Positions 1 to 9,139 of a stretch of DNA of 38,446 bases are shown piece by piece. The notes below the pieces were generated by a model that was given only the letters and a program-made list of their open reading frames with translations, was not told the DNA's origin and did no database searches. The stretch is from Paracoccus saliphilus (GTDB lineage: Bacteria > Pseudomonadota > Alphaproteobacteria > Rhodobacterales > Rhodobacteraceae), in assembly GCA_003255745.1 (NCBI GenBank), contig KZ836065.1:1-38446 (forward strand). The letters are read 5' to 3'. How positions within the stretch are numbered: the first letter of the stretch is position 1; each line of letters opens with the position of its first letter. The translations under genes and the position numbers were made by a program.

Positions 1-1271
1 CTGCTTCAACGCCGAATTCTGCAACAATGCCAAGATGCTGTCTCGGAGTTCTCCAACCCGGATACGGTAGCCTGGTGGAAAGACAACGTGACGACTCAGC
101 TGCCGGCGCACGGCATCGACTCGACCTGGAACGACAACAACGAATACGAGATATGGGACCGTGGTGCGCACTGCCACGGCTTCGGAGAGCCCATCGATAT
201 CGCCCTGATCCGCCCCCTGCAGCCGGTGCTGATGTCGCGCGCCTCGCGGGATGCGCAGGCGGAATACGCCCCTGACCAGCGCCCCTACCTGATCAGCCGG
301 TCGGGCGCGCCGGGCATCCAGCGCTATGCACAGACCTGGACGGGCGACAACCGCACCGCCTGGAAGACGCTGCGCTACAACAACCGCATGGGGCTGGGCC
401 TGCCCATGTCGGGCATTTTCAACATCGGCCAAGATGTTGGCGGTTTTTCGGGGCCGCGGCCCGGCCCCGAACTGTTCCTGCGGTGGGTGCAGAACGGCAT
501 CTTCCACCCGCGCTTCACCATTCATTCCTGGAATGACGACGCGACGGTGAACGAGCCGTGGATGTGTCCTGAGATCCTGCCCCAGATCCACGAGGCGCTG
601 CAGCTGCGCTATCGGCTGATCCCCTATCTTTACACGCTGCTGTGGCAGGCGGTGACCGAGCATCAGCCGATGCTGCGCCCGACGCTGATGGATCACGAGC
701 ACGATCCCAAGACCCGCGAGGAGAACGACGAGTTCCTGCTGGGCCGCGACCTGCTGGTGGGGACAGTGATCGAGGAGGGGGCGCGCAAGCGCCGCCTGTG
801 GCTGCCCGACAACGGCACCGGCTGGTGGGACTTTGCCACCGGCCGCCCCCATGCGCCGGGGACCAAGGTCGTGCTGCCGGTCGATCTTGCATCGATGCCG
901 CTTTTCTTGCGGGCCGGCGCCGTGCTGCCGCTGTCCCGCGGCACGAAGCGTGCCGATCCCGCCGATGACACGGACCTTGTGCTGGCCGTCTATCCCGCGC
1001 CAGGCATGTTCCGCGATCAGGCCGTTCTCTATGGAGACGATATGGCGACGATGGTCAGGCCGCCGACGCGCAGCAGGGCAACCACTGGCTGTTGCACATG
1101 GACGTGGTCGGCGATGTCGACGTGATCGATGTGACGCTTCGTGCTTCGGGCCGCTGGCAGCCGCGGTGGGCTCAGCTGCACCTGACGCTGCCGTCCGAAG
1201 AAACCCGTATCCTGCGCGTGAACGGACAGAAGGCCGACAGGTTCGCGGTTCCGGCCATACCTGGGACCTGA
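1..1271 (+). pseudogene. GH31 alpha-glucosidase/alpha-xylosidase family, C-terminal part, frameshifted
   Basis: The C-terminal part of a glycoside hydrolase family 31 enzyme that cleaves alpha-linked glucosides or xylosides; its 5' end lies outside the window. The frame from about 45 to 1040 carries the nucleophile block STWNDNNEYEIWD (Asp in WND), the acid/base block TWTGDNRTAWK, and the downstream GLP(M)SG and HPRFTIHSWN segments. At 1030-1051 two copies of an 11-bp unit (tatggagacga, tatggcgacga) lie in tandem. After them the family-like sequence continues in another frame (DGQAADAQQGNHWLLHM ...) and ends at a TGA at 1269-1271. Dropping one unit restores LYGDDGQAA. The first 45 bases may hold a second shift, because NNAKML is readable in frame 2 and SEFSNPDTVAWW in frame 1; this is less certain. 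The sequence change is seen directly; loss of function is inferred, and a sequencing error is possible. Confidence 0.8.
1030..1051. repeat. 11-bp imperfect tandem duplication causing a frameshift
   Basis: tatggagacga (1030-1040) is followed directly by tatggcgacga (1041-1051), with 10 of 11 bases identical. The extra unit shifts the GH31 frame by 11 nt; with it removed the two protein frames join as VLYGDDGQAA. Confidence 0.85.
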
Positions 1272-1403
1272 CCGGCGGACTTGGCCCCGGTGCATCCGGC
1301 TGAACTGCGGGTCCGGTCCGGCGTCCCTTGACCGTTCCGCCCGGCCGAGGGATCGAATCCGCGCCGCAGTCGTTGGTTCCTGCCAAATACCGGGGAACAG
1401 CCA

Positions 1404-3071
1404 ATGTCGATAACGGAAGATCAAGCCGAGGCCCTTCTGCGACCGGGGACGACCTGCTGGCGGGTTGCGCGCGCGACCCGCGTCTCCCTGCTTGTTGATG
1501 CGGCCGATTATTTCATGCATCTGCGCGCGGCGCTGATGCGGGCCGAACGCGCTGCCTACCTGATCGGGTGGGACTTTGACCTGCGCATCGAGATGGTGCC
1601 GGGCAAAAGCGACGCCGAGGGCAATGCGCCCGATGGCTGGCCCAACAGGCTTGGTGATTTTCTTGAAGCTTTGGTTGCCCGGCGGGGCGATCTGTGCCTG
1701 CACATCCTTAAATGGGATGGCGCGATGCTGGCCGAGATCGCGACGCAGGCATGGGAGACGCTGAGCCTGAAAAGGGCGTCGTCGCGAATTCGGCTGGCGC
1801 TGGACAGTCATCACCCGGCCGGGGCCTGCCATCACCAGAAGATCGTTGTGATCGACGACCGCCTGGCCTTTTGCGGGGGGATCGACGTGACGACCGGCCG
1901 TTGGGACACGCGGAACCACAGGCCGGACGATGCGCGGCGGGCCGATCCCGACGGATCGCTGCACCAGCCCTGGCACGACGTGACCACCGCGCTGGAAGGC
2001 CCGGTGGCCGAGGCGCTTGGCGAACTGGCACGGCAGCGCTGGCATTCTGCCACGGGCGAGACGCTGCCTGTGCCCGATGGAGACGCCCCCTCGGCCTGGC
2101 CGGAGGACCTGGACACGGATATCCGCGATGTCCGTATCGGCATCTCCCGAACCGCGCCCCGCTATCGCGGAAGGGCCTTGATCAACGAGATCGAGGAACT
2201 GTACCTGGCCGCCATCCGTGCCGCCCACCACACAATCTATGTCGAGAATCAGTATCTTGCCTGCACTTCGATCTGCGAAGCGTTGGAGGAGCGCCTGGCC
2301 GAGCCGGGCGGTCCCGAAATCGCGATCATCAATCCCAAATCCGCGCAGAGCTTCCTGGAAGACGAGGCAATGCATTCCATCCGGTCCCGCATGATCGAAC
2401 GTCTTCGGGATGCGGATGAACGGGGCGGGGGCGGACGTTTCGCGATCTTTTATCCGCAGAATGCGGCGGGGACGTCGATTTATGTTCATGCCAAGGTGTT
2501 CGTGGTCGACGACTGGTTTCTCAAGATCGGGTCCAGCAACATCGACAACCGCTCGATGGGGTTTGATACGGAATGTGACATCGCCATTGAGGCCTCGTCC
2601 GAGGATGAGCGTACCCTGATCCGGAACTTTACCCGGTCGCTGCTGGCCGAACATCTGGGTTGCGCGGCAGAGGATGTGGACACGGCCTGGCGCGAGGACG
2701 GATCGCTTCTGGGTGCAATCGGCAGGCTTCAAAGGCCGGAAGGACGCAGCCTGCGGGCGATCAAGCCCCATTGCCTCGATCCGCTGGAGCGCGCCTTGGC
2801 GGACAGCCGCATCCTGGACCCCCGTTATTGGCCCCGCAACCGCGTGCGCCCCAAGGAACGCATCAAGCATGCAGCCAAGCGCGCAGTGGCGCCTTATCAC
2901 CTGCAGGCTTCCGGCGTGGGCGCGGTTCTGCTGGCAACAGGCGTTGTGGCGCTTGGGATCTACCTTGGCCGCAACATGCTGCGACGCCCTCGCCGGCAGG
3001 AGCTTGCGGCGCCTGCGATCATCACAGGACGGACGTTCCGTCCCTCGACGCGGCTCGATCCGGAAAACTGA
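1404..3071 (+). CDS. Phospholipase D family protein with two HKD motifs and a C-terminal membrane segment
   Basis: Phosphodiesterase of the phospholipase D/cardiolipin synthase superfamily, 555 aa, probably acting on phospholipid headgroups at the inner membrane. Both HxK(x)4D half-sites are present: H144-x-K146...D151 (HQKIVVID), followed by a GGIDVTTGRWD stretch, and H362-x-K364...D369 (HAKVFVVD), followed by the GSSNIDNRSMG signature. A hydrophobic segment near residues 504-526 followed by a basic tail (NMLRRPRRQ) suggests a C-terminal anchor. There is no signal peptide. The ATG is preceded by a purine-rich GGGGAA. It sits upstream of a bestrophin-like channel gene and the Ku/LigD genes on the same strand. 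The family is clear; the substrate is unknown, and catalytic roles are assigned from the family. Confidence 0.9.
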   Translation: MSITEDQAEALLRPGTTCWRVARATRVSLLVDAADYFMHLRAALMRAERAAYLIGWDFDLRIEMVPGKSDAEGNAPDGWPNRLGDFLEALVARRGDLCLHILKWDGAMLAEIATQAWETLSLKRASSRIRLALDSHHPAGACHHQKIVVIDDRLAFCGGIDVTTGRWDTRNHRPDDARRADPDGSLHQPWHDVTTALEGPVAEALGELARQRWHSATGETLPVPDGDAPSAWPEDLDTDIRDVRIGISRTAPRYRGRALINEIEELYLAAIRAAHHTIYVENQYLACTSICEALEERLAEPGGPEIAIINPKSAQSFLEDEAMHSIRSRMIERLRDADERGGGGRFAIFYPQNAAGTSIYVHAKVFVVDDWFLKIGSSNIDNRSMGFDTECDIAIEASSEDERTLIRNFTRSLLAEHLGCAAEDVDTAWREDGSLLGAIGRLQRPEGRSLRAIKPHCLDPLERALADSRILDPRYWPRNRVRPKERIKHAAKRAVAPYHLQASGVGAVLLATGVVALGIYLGRNMLRRPRRQELAAPAIITGRTFRPSTRLDPEN

Positions 3072-3306
3072 CCAAGGCTTGGTGAGGTCCCGGCCGGATT
3101 ACACTCCGCATGTCGGCCGCGGCCCTTGCCCCTTTCCTGCTGCGCGATCAGGACCCAACACCTGGACATGCGGTTGACAAACCCGCTGATCTGGCCGCTG
3201 ATTTTCACAGGGGCTTTGACAAGGCAGCAGGAATGACGCGTTTCGAATTCTGGCTTGAGCGTGTGGCCAGCCCTGCCCCCTGCCGGCCTGCGGCGGGAAT
3301 GGGCCT

Positions 3307-4188
3307 ATGATTGTTCGCTCTCGCCCTGGCCTTCTGACGCTGTTCTTCGTTCTCAAGGGTTCGGTCGTCCAGCGCACCTGGCCGCAGCTGGCGACGGTCG
3401 GGATCCTGTCGGTGATCGTGGTGGCGGCTCATCGCCATGCGCCTGCACTGGTTCCTGGGATCAACCCTGCGCCGTTCACCCTGATCGGCATCGCGCTGTC
3501 GATCTTTCTCAGCTTTCGCAACAATGCCTGCTACGACCGCTGGTGGGAGGCGCGCAAGCTGTGGGGGCAGATCATTCAGGTGGCGCGGGACATCGCCCGG
3601 CAGACGGTGGTCCTAGACGATGATCCCGCGCAGGCGTCGCCCGAGCGCCGCCGGATCCTGACCGCGATCATCGCCCTGGGCCACGCCGTCGTGGGGCAGC
3701 TGCGGCATAGGGCCAACGAACCTGCCATGACCACCAGTCCCGCCGACCGCATCCTGCAGGAGGTCGCCGCCGATATCGGGCAGCTGCTGCGCCAGGGACG
3801 CCTTGCCCCGGTGGAGGCGCTGGCCCTGAACGACAGCCTGAACCGGCTGATGCAGGCGGTGGTGGGCTGCGAGCGGCTGGCCAACACGCCCCTGCCCTTT
3901 GCCTATACCCTGCTGCTGCATCGCACCGCCTATCTGTTCTGCTTCCTGATGCCTTTCGGTTTTGCCGACATGCTGGGTTGGCTGACACCTCTGGCTGCCA
4001 CGCTGGTTGCCTATACGTTCTTCGGTCTCGACGCGCTTGGCCAGGAGCTTGAAGAGCCGTTCGGGCTGATGCCGAACAACCTTCCCATCGCGACCTATGC
4101 TGCCCTGGTCGACAACCACCTGCGCGCGGCGATGGGCGAAACCGACTTGCCGCCGATGCCTGTGCCGCGCGACTATGTCCTGACCTGA
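3307..4188 (+). CDS. Bestrophin-like (UPF0187/RFP-TM) membrane channel
   Basis: Integral membrane protein of the bestrophin family, 293 aa, the usual length for bacterial members. Bacterial homologues form pentameric ion channels, some of them cation-selective (family knowledge). The family-specific block after the first two membrane segments is present: SIFLSFRNNACYDRWWEARK, then LWGQIIQVARDIARQ. Later hydrophobic segments include the HRTAYLFCFLMPFGFADML region, and the acidic FGLDALGQELEEPFG motif typical of the family near the C-terminus is also seen. The 235-bp gap from the phospholipase D gene contains two TTGACA-like sequences (3174-3179 and near 3215) but no convincing -10. Ion selectivity cannot be read from the sequence. 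Confidence 0.88.
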   Translation: MIVRSRPGLLTLFFVLKGSVVQRTWPQLATVGILSVIVVAAHRHAPALVPGINPAPFTLIGIALSIFLSFRNNACYDRWWEARKLWGQIIQVARDIARQTVVLDDDPAQASPERRRILTAIIALGHAVVGQLRHRANEPAMTTSPADRILQEVAADIGQLLRQGRLAPVEALALNDSLNRLMQAVVGCERLANTPLPFAYTLLLHRTAYLFCFLMPFGFADMLGWLTPLAATLVAYTFFGLDALGQELEEPFGLMPNNLPIATYAALVDNHLRAAMGETDLPPMPVPRDYVLT

Positions 4189-4200
4189 GCCGCAGGCAAT

Positions 4201-4216
4201 TGCGCCACAAGGCGCA
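4201..4216. terminator. Short GC stem-loop after the bestrophin-like gene
   Basis: TGCGCC-acaa-GGCGCA forms a 6-bp stem with a tetraloop 13 nt after the stop codon. There is no T-run, so termination is only a possibility. Confidence 0.3.
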
Positions 4217-4320
4217 TGTGGCCTGAACCTTATGCCGTGATGCGGTCCCTAAATGGGCGCCTCCCCGTCCCCGCAACGTTCTCCTTTAGGCGGTTGCGTG
4301 TACGCGACACGCCGCCATCA

Positions 4321-4347
4321 GGAACCGATGCAGCCCTTCAGAGCGTT
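4321..4347 (+). promoter_or_regulatory. Possible EcfG-type (general stress) promoter
   Basis: GGAAC (4321-4325) is followed 18 nt later by CGTT (4344-4347), 23 bp before the DUF3606 start codon. The alphaproteobacterial EcfG consensus is GGAAC-N16/17-CGTT, so the spacing is 1 nt long. If real it would place DUF3606, ku and ligD under the general stress sigma factor, as reported for a rhizobial ku. Inference only. Confidence 0.3.
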
Positions 4348-4369
4348 CTGCCCCAGGAAGGAGATAGCC

Positions 4370-4552
4370 ATGTCAGATGAAAAGACGGCCCGTGGCCGGG
4401 CACAGGACCGGCGCCTTGTCGCCTCGGGGCAGGAGCACGAGATCCGCTATGAAGCCAAGAAGATGGACGTGTCCCGCGACGAGATCCGCAACGCGGTCCG
4501 CTCCGAAGGGAACAGCCGCGCCAAGGTCGAGCGCAAGCTGGATGACGAATAG
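4370..4552 (+). CDS. Small DUF3606-like protein
   Basis: A 60-residue, highly charged soluble protein. The core MDVSRDEIRNAVRSEGNSRA, followed by KVERKL, resembles the DUF3606 pattern of a helical acidic/basic segment ending in a GNSRAKVE-type motif. The start at 4370 is chosen because a strong AAGGAG lies 8-9 nt upstream; an earlier in-frame codon has no such site and would precede the proposed promoter. It is 49 bp upstream of ku. DUF3606 proteins often accompany stress or NHEJ genes in alphaproteobacteria; no molecular function is known. Confidence 0.75.
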   Translation: MSDEKTARGRAQDRRLVASGQEHEIRYEAKKMDVSRDEIRNAVRSEGNSRAKVERKLDDE

Positions 4553-4601
4553 GCCCCCGAACCCTGCTGCCTGATTGCAAAAAGACGGATGGAGAAGACC
4601 A

Positions 4602-5465
4602 ATGAGCCCCAGAGCAACGTGGAAAGGGACGGTCAGGCTGGGCGAGTTGGCATTTCCGGTCGCGCTATACGCTGCCGCCACCACATCCGGCCGGGTATCG
4701 TTTCATATCCTCAACCGAGAAACGGGCAACCGGGTCCGGCGTGAATATATCGATGAGGTGACAGAGGAAGCCGTCGACAGGGACCAGCAGGTCAAGGGGT
4801 ACGAAACCGCCAAGGATCAGTACATCATCCTGGATCCCGAAGAGATTGCCGAAGCCGTTCCTGACAGCGACAAGACCCTGACGATCACGGCCTTTATCCC
4901 GTGCTCGGCGGTTGAGACAGTTTATTTTGACAAACCCTACTTCATTGCCCCCGCAGACGAGGCATTTGCAGATTCCTTTGCCCTCGTGCGCGAGGGGATG
5001 CGCAAGAAGAAGGTGGCCGCTTTGGCGCGTGCGGTCCTGTTCCGGCGCGTCCGGACGGTGATGCTGCGGGTGCAGGGATTGGGACTTGTCGCCCATACGC
5101 TGAACTTCGACTATGAAGTGCGGTCGGCCGAAGAGGCGTTTGAGGACCTGCCCGATCTGGAGATCGAAGGCGAGATGCTGGACCTTGCCAAACACATCAT
5201 CGACACAAAGTCGGGCAAATTCGACCCCAGGGACTTTGACGACCGTTATGACAACGCAGTCGCCGAACTGGTCAAGGCCAAGATCGAGGGGCGCAGGATC
5301 AAGGCGCCGAAGCCGCCCCAGGAAACCAAGGTCACCAGCCTGCTGGATGCGCTGCGCGAAAGTGCCAAGGCCTCTGACCAGGCCAAACCGGCAGCCACGC
5401 CGCGAAAAAAGACTACCGCGGGATCGAAGGCAGCGCCATCGAAGAGCCGCAAGAAGGCAAGCTGA
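4602..5465 (+). CDS. ku: Ku, NHEJ DNA end-binding protein (first copy)
   Basis: Bacterial Ku, 287 aa, a homodimeric ring that binds double-strand DNA ends and recruits LigD. The N-terminus (WKGTVRLGELAFPVALY), the HILNRETGNRVRREYIDE segment and the KGYETAKDQYIILDPEEI block are classical Ku core features. The C-terminus has a DALRES motif (TSLLDALRESAK) followed by a lysine-rich tail (near residues 262-287: PRKKTTAGSKA, SKSRKK), as in Ku proteins whose basic tail binds DNA. The start at 4602 follows GGAGAAG; the in-frame ATG at 4575 lacks a good site. The stop codon abuts the ATG of ligD (TGA|ATG), so the two are almost certainly co-transcribed and translationally linked. Confidence 0.95.
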   Translation: MSPRATWKGTVRLGELAFPVALYAAATTSGRVSFHILNRETGNRVRREYIDEVTEEAVDRDQQVKGYETAKDQYIILDPEEIAEAVPDSDKTLTITAFIPCSAVETVYFDKPYFIAPADEAFADSFALVREGMRKKKVAALARAVLFRRVRTVMLRVQGLGLVAHTLNFDYEVRSAEEAFEDLPDLEIEGEMLDLAKHIIDTKSGKFDPRDFDDRYDNAVAELVKAKIEGRRIKAPKPPQETKVTSLLDALRESAKASDQAKPAATPRKKTTAGSKAAPSKSRKKAS

Positions 5466-7946
5466 ATGGCGCTGGAAACCTACAACAGCAAGCGCAATTT
5501 CAAGGCGACACCGGAGCCGCCGGGAAAGGCCGGTGGCTCCGGCACAGGCGACAGCTACCTGATCCAGAAGCACGCGGCGCGGCGTCTGCATTACGACCTG
5601 CGCCTGGAACTGGACGGCGTGCTGCTCAGCTGGGCGGTGACGCGGGGTCCAAGCCTGGTGCCGGGCGACAAGCGGCTGGCGGTTCAGACCGAGGACCACC
5701 CGCTGGATTACGGCGATTTTGAAGGGACCATCCCGGCGGGCGAATATGGTGGCGGCAGCGTCATCCTCTGGGATCGGGGGCGCTGGAAGCCTTTGGGCGA
5801 CCCGCGCAAGGGCTTGGCCAAGGGTCATCTGGAATTCGAGATCGAGGGCGAAAAGCTTGGCGGTCGCTGGCATCTGACCCGCATGGCGCGCAAGGCGCGG
5901 GACAAGCGCGACAACTGGCTGCTGATCAAGGGCGACGACGATTTTGCCCGCAGCGAGAGCGTGCAGCCGATTGTCGACGAGCGTCCGGAATCCGTCAAGT
6001 CTGGGCGAATGGTCGAGGATCTTGGCAATGAGGCTGCGGGTCGGTCGTCGCCTAACGGGCGGCTTGATGCGGGCAAGGAAGAACTGCCGCGGATGCCCGC
6101 AACGGCAGAGAAGGCGGAATATCCGGGCTTTGTCCCGCCGGCCCTGGCGACGCTGAGGCCTTCTGCGCCATCGGGCAAGAAATGGCTGCACGAGATCAAG
6201 TTCGACGGCTATCGCCTGCAGGCCCATCTTCAGGACGGACATGTCACGCTGTTCACCCGCAGCGGCCATGACTGGACCAACCGCTTCGGAACGGCCATTC
6301 CGGCGGCCTTGGGCCGCCTTGAGGCTCGGGTTGCGATCTTGGACGGCGAGGTTATCGTGGAAGGACCAAGCGGCGCCTCGGATTTTTCGGCGCTTCAGGC
6401 CGACCTTTCCGAAGATCGCCGTGACCGGATGACCTTTTACGCCTTTGACATTCTTTATCTGGACAACCTGGACTTGCGCCCGGTCGCGCTGATGAATCGC
6501 AAGGCCGTGCTGGAGGCGCTTCTTCGCGACGCGCAGCCGCCGCTGAGATACAGTGAGCATTTCGAGGAAAACGGCGATCTGGTGCTTCGCCATGCCTGCC
6601 GCCTCAGCCTGGAAGGTGTGATCTCGAAGGACGGGGGTGCGCCGTACCGCTCCGGCCGGACGGCCAGCTGGATCAAGTCGAAATGCTCTGAACGGCAGGA
6701 ATTCGTCATTGGGGGCTTCACGGCATCCTCGACCTCGCGCAATGCGGTGGGATCTCTGATTCTGGGCTACTTCGATGCCGGAAAGCTGATCCATGCAGGC
6801 AGGGTCGGGACCGGCTTTACGCAGAAGGCGGCAGCAGATCTTTACAGGCGGCTGGACAAGCTTTCGGCGAAATCCAGCCCCTTTTCCGCCAGCCTTTCGG
6901 CCGAAGAGGCGCGGGATGCCGTTTTTGTCCTTCCCGAGCTGGTGGCCGAGGTCGAGTTTCGCGCCTGGACCGCCAGCGGCGCCATCCGCCACGCCGCGTT
7001 CCGCGGCCTGCGCGAGGACCGGGCAGCCGACGAAGTCATCCGCGAGTCCGGCGGCGTTGCGACCGAACGGCCCAAGCCCACTGTCCGGCTGACCAGTCCG
7101 GACCGGCTTTACTGGAAGGATAGCGGGGTCACGAAGCAGGGCCTGGCTGACTACTATTCCGACATCTGGCCCTGGATGGGACCTTTTGTTGCAAACCGGC
7201 CCCTTGCCTTGGTACGATGCCCAAACGGGGTCGGCGAACAGTGCTTTTTCCAGAAGCATGCCTGGCGCGGGCAGTCGGCCGAAATCCTCAAGGCCCATGA
7301 TCCCAAGGGCACTTCGAAGGACCCCCTTGTTGCGGTCGACAGCCTTGCGGGACTGATAGGGCTGGTCCAGGGGGGCGCATTGGAGATCCATCCCTGGGGC
7401 GCCCAGATCGACGATCTGGAGCGGCCCGACTTCATCACCATGGACCTGGACCCGGGTCCGGGCGTCTCGTGGGAAAACGTGATCACGGCTGCGCTGGAGG
7501 TCAGGGAGCGCCTGACGGCAGAAGGTCTTGCAAGCTTTGTGAAAACCTCGGGGGGTAAGGGGCTTCACGTGGTGGCGCCGCTGAAGCCGCGCGCGCAATG
7601 GGACGAGGTCAAGGCGTTCGCGAAGGGGATCGCAGAGGCCATGGCAGGGGACGCGCCTGACACATATGTCGCCACGATCACCAAGTCGAAGCGCAAGGGC
7701 AAGACCTTGATCGACTATCTGCGCAACGGTCGTGGCGCGACGGCAGTGGCGCCCTATTCCACCCGCGCCCGTGCGGGTGCTGCAGTGTCGATGCCGCTTG
7801 ATTGGAGCGAGTTGAGTCCGGCCATCGGGCCCGACTACTTCACGGTTGCCAACGCGATTGCCCGCATCGCCAACACGCCGGACCCTTGGCAAGACTTCTG
7901 GCGGTCGGCCGCGCCCCTTGGAGCCAGCCGGTGCAGGGGCCGGTAA
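5466..7946 (+). CDS. ligD: Multifunctional NHEJ ATP-dependent DNA ligase D
   Basis: An 826-aa LigD with domains in the order phosphoesterase, ligase, polymerase (the Pseudomonas order, not the mycobacterial one). The 3'-phosphoesterase domain covers about residues 1-165 (KHAARRLHYDLRLELDGVL, EDHPLDYGDFEGTIPAGEYG). The ligase domain starts near 205, with the adenylated lysine K245 in EIKFDGYR and a later EGVISKDGG motif. The primase-polymerase domain starts near residue 540 (LYWKDSGVTKQGLADYY) and has the metal-binding pair D660/D662 in MDLDPGPG. It seals double-strand breaks after end processing, together with Ku. It directly follows ku. The end (AAPLGASRCRGR) is in the usual region for the family. 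No break is seen. Confidence 0.96.
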   Translation: MALETYNSKRNFKATPEPPGKAGGSGTGDSYLIQKHAARRLHYDLRLELDGVLLSWAVTRGPSLVPGDKRLAVQTEDHPLDYGDFEGTIPAGEYGGGSVILWDRGRWKPLGDPRKGLAKGHLEFEIEGEKLGGRWHLTRMARKARDKRDNWLLIKGDDDFARSESVQPIVDERPESVKSGRMVEDLGNEAAGRSSPNGRLDAGKEELPRMPATAEKAEYPGFVPPALATLRPSAPSGKKWLHEIKFDGYRLQAHLQDGHVTLFTRSGHDWTNRFGTAIPAALGRLEARVAILDGEVIVEGPSGASDFSALQADLSEDRRDRMTFYAFDILYLDNLDLRPVALMNRKAVLEALLRDAQPPLRYSEHFEENGDLVLRHACRLSLEGVISKDGGAPYRSGRTASWIKSKCSERQEFVIGGFTASSTSRNAVGSLILGYFDAGKLIHAGRVGTGFTQKAAADLYRRLDKLSAKSSPFSASLSAEEARDAVFVLPELVAEVEFRAWTASGAIRHAAFRGLREDRAADEVIRESGGVATERPKPTVRLTSPDRLYWKDSGVTKQGLADYYSDIWPWMGPFVANRPLALVRCPNGVGEQCFFQKHAWRGQSAEILKAHDPKGTSKDPLVAVDSLAGLIGLVQGGALEIHPWGAQIDDLERPDFITMDLDPGPGVSWENVITAALEVRERLTAEGLASFVKTSGGKGLHVVAPLKPRAQWDEVKAFAKGIAEAMAGDAPDTYVATITKSKRKGKTLIDYLRNGRGATAVAPYSTRARAGAAVSMPLDWSELSPAIGPDYFTVANAIARIANTPDPWQDFWRSAAPLGASRCRGR

Positions 7947-8045
7947 GGACGACGGCAGACGAAAAATGCCAGCTGTCATGCGTTTCACAGTTACGCCCTG
8001 ACGCAGCATGCCGCCGCAACGCGCACACCGGCGGGCACTGCCAGA

Positions 8046-8852
8046 TCAGCGCTTCCCTTTCTTTTCGATGGCGATGGACTTGCGCAGGGCGTCCATGATG
8101 TTGACGACGTTGTCCTGCGGCTCGGGCGTCTCGCTGCGCTTGGGTACCGCCGGGCGGCCGCGCTTTTTCTGCTTGCTGGCGATCAGCTTCTTCAGGTTTT
8201 CCTGAACCGGATCGCAAACCATCGACGCGTCCCACGGTTCCGATTTTTGCGTGATGACCTTTTGCACCATCGCCACCAGCTTGGGATCGGCCTTGCGATC
8301 GGCAATGTCGCCGAAGACATCCTTGGGCTGGCGCACTTCGTCACCAAAACGCAGCGTCCACAGCACGATCCCGTTGCCGTATGGCTCCAGCATGACGGCT
8401 CTTTCCCTGCGGGCCAGCACCAGCCGCGAAATCCCAAGCGTGTCCGTCGCCTCCATCGCCTTTCGGATGACAACAAAGGCCTCCTGCGCCACATTGTCGT
8501 CGGGGGTCAGGTAATAGGGGGTGTCGTACCAGATCCATTCGATGCTGTCCGAGGGGACAAACTGCTCGATATTGATTGTCCGGGTGCTTTCAAGGCCCAT
8601 GGCCTCCAGCTCCTCGTCCTCGATAATGATATGCCGTCCCTTTTCGACCTCATAGCCCCTGACCTCGTCCTCATCCTCGACGGGATCTCCGGTTTCTTCA
8701 TCGACATAGCGGCTCCGGACGCGATTTCCGGTCTGCGCGTTGATCGTGTGGAACCGGATCTTGTCCCGGTCACTGGTCGCAGAAGTCAGGGAGACCGGAC
8801 AGGTGACAAGCGAAAGCTTCAGGTAGCCTTTCCAATACGGGCGTGGCGCCAT
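8046..8852 (-). CDS. ku: Ku, second paralogue
   Basis: A second Ku, 268 aa, clearly diverged from the first: WKGYLKLSLVTCPVSL, IRFHTINAQTGNRVRSRYVD, KGRHIIIEDEELEAM. It lacks the long lysine/alanine tail of the other copy but keeps the same short C-terminal motif (NIMDALRKS against LLDALRES), probably part of the LigD contact. It is convergent with ligD (99 bp apart), so it has its own promoter. The start at 8852 is supported by GGAGG about 8 nt upstream. Alphaproteobacteria often carry several ku genes, which can form homo- or heterodimers (family knowledge); which form works with this LigD is unknown. Confidence 0.94.
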   Translation of the reverse strand: MAPRPYWKGYLKLSLVTCPVSLTSATSDRDKIRFHTINAQTGNRVRSRYVDEETGDPVEDEDEVRGYEVEKGRHIIIEDEELEAMGLESTRTINIEQFVPSDSIEWIWYDTPYYLTPDDNVAQEAFVVIRKAMEATDTLGISRLVLARRERAVMLEPYGNGIVLWTLRFGDEVRQPKDVFGDIADRKADPKLVAMVQKVITQKSEPWDASMVCDPVQENLKKLIASKQKKRGRPAVPKRSETPEPQDNVVNIMDALRKSIAIEKKGKR

Positions 8853-8878
8853 GATCTGCCTCCGGGTCTGTGGGTCAT

Positions 8879-8904
8879 AACGCTTCGTTCTTGGCTTTGG
8901 TTCG
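8879..8904 (-). promoter_or_regulatory. Possible EcfG-type promoter of the second ku
   Basis: On the minus strand CGAAC (8904-8900) and CGTT (8882-8879) are separated by exactly 17 nt, 27 bp before the ku start codon. One base differs from the consensus GGAAC-N16/17-CGTT. It resembles the element before the ku-ligD genes, which makes shared stress control plausible. Confidence 0.33.
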
Positions 8905-9139
8905 CAGCCGTCGCAAGGCGAATGGTACCCGGCGCCAGACGCGCCTTGGACGCCGGCAGAGGACCAAAAGCCGGCCCTGTTGCCCCTGACCCGGCGAAAT
9001 TGCCGTCTTTCTTGGCGGGTTCCTGCTGAATTTGCGAAGCTCGCCTTCCCTCCGCGGCCGGTTCGTGAAAAGGGAGATTCAAGAAGAGCGGCGCGTTCCC
9101 GATTCGCGACCCGCCACAGAGCAGGAGCAGAGTTTCGAC

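Noticed and set aside
1029..2900. A 600-codon minus-strand frame across the phospholipase D gene
   Set aside because: Same GC shadow effect; the plus strand has both HKD motifs.
3174..3202. TTGACA-based promoter before the bestrophin-like gene
   Set aside because: The -35 is perfect but no acceptable -10 is seen at 16-18 bp; not listed as a feature.
4665..8009. Very long open frame on the minus strand across ku and ligD (over 1,100 codons)
   Set aside because: It is antisense to clear ku and ligD genes; high GC third positions leave the opposite frame open. Its protein has no recognisable domain and is rich in Arg, Gly and Pro.
8046..8852. Second ku as an assembly duplicate of the first
   Set aside because: The proteins are clearly different in sequence and length, so it is a true paralogue.
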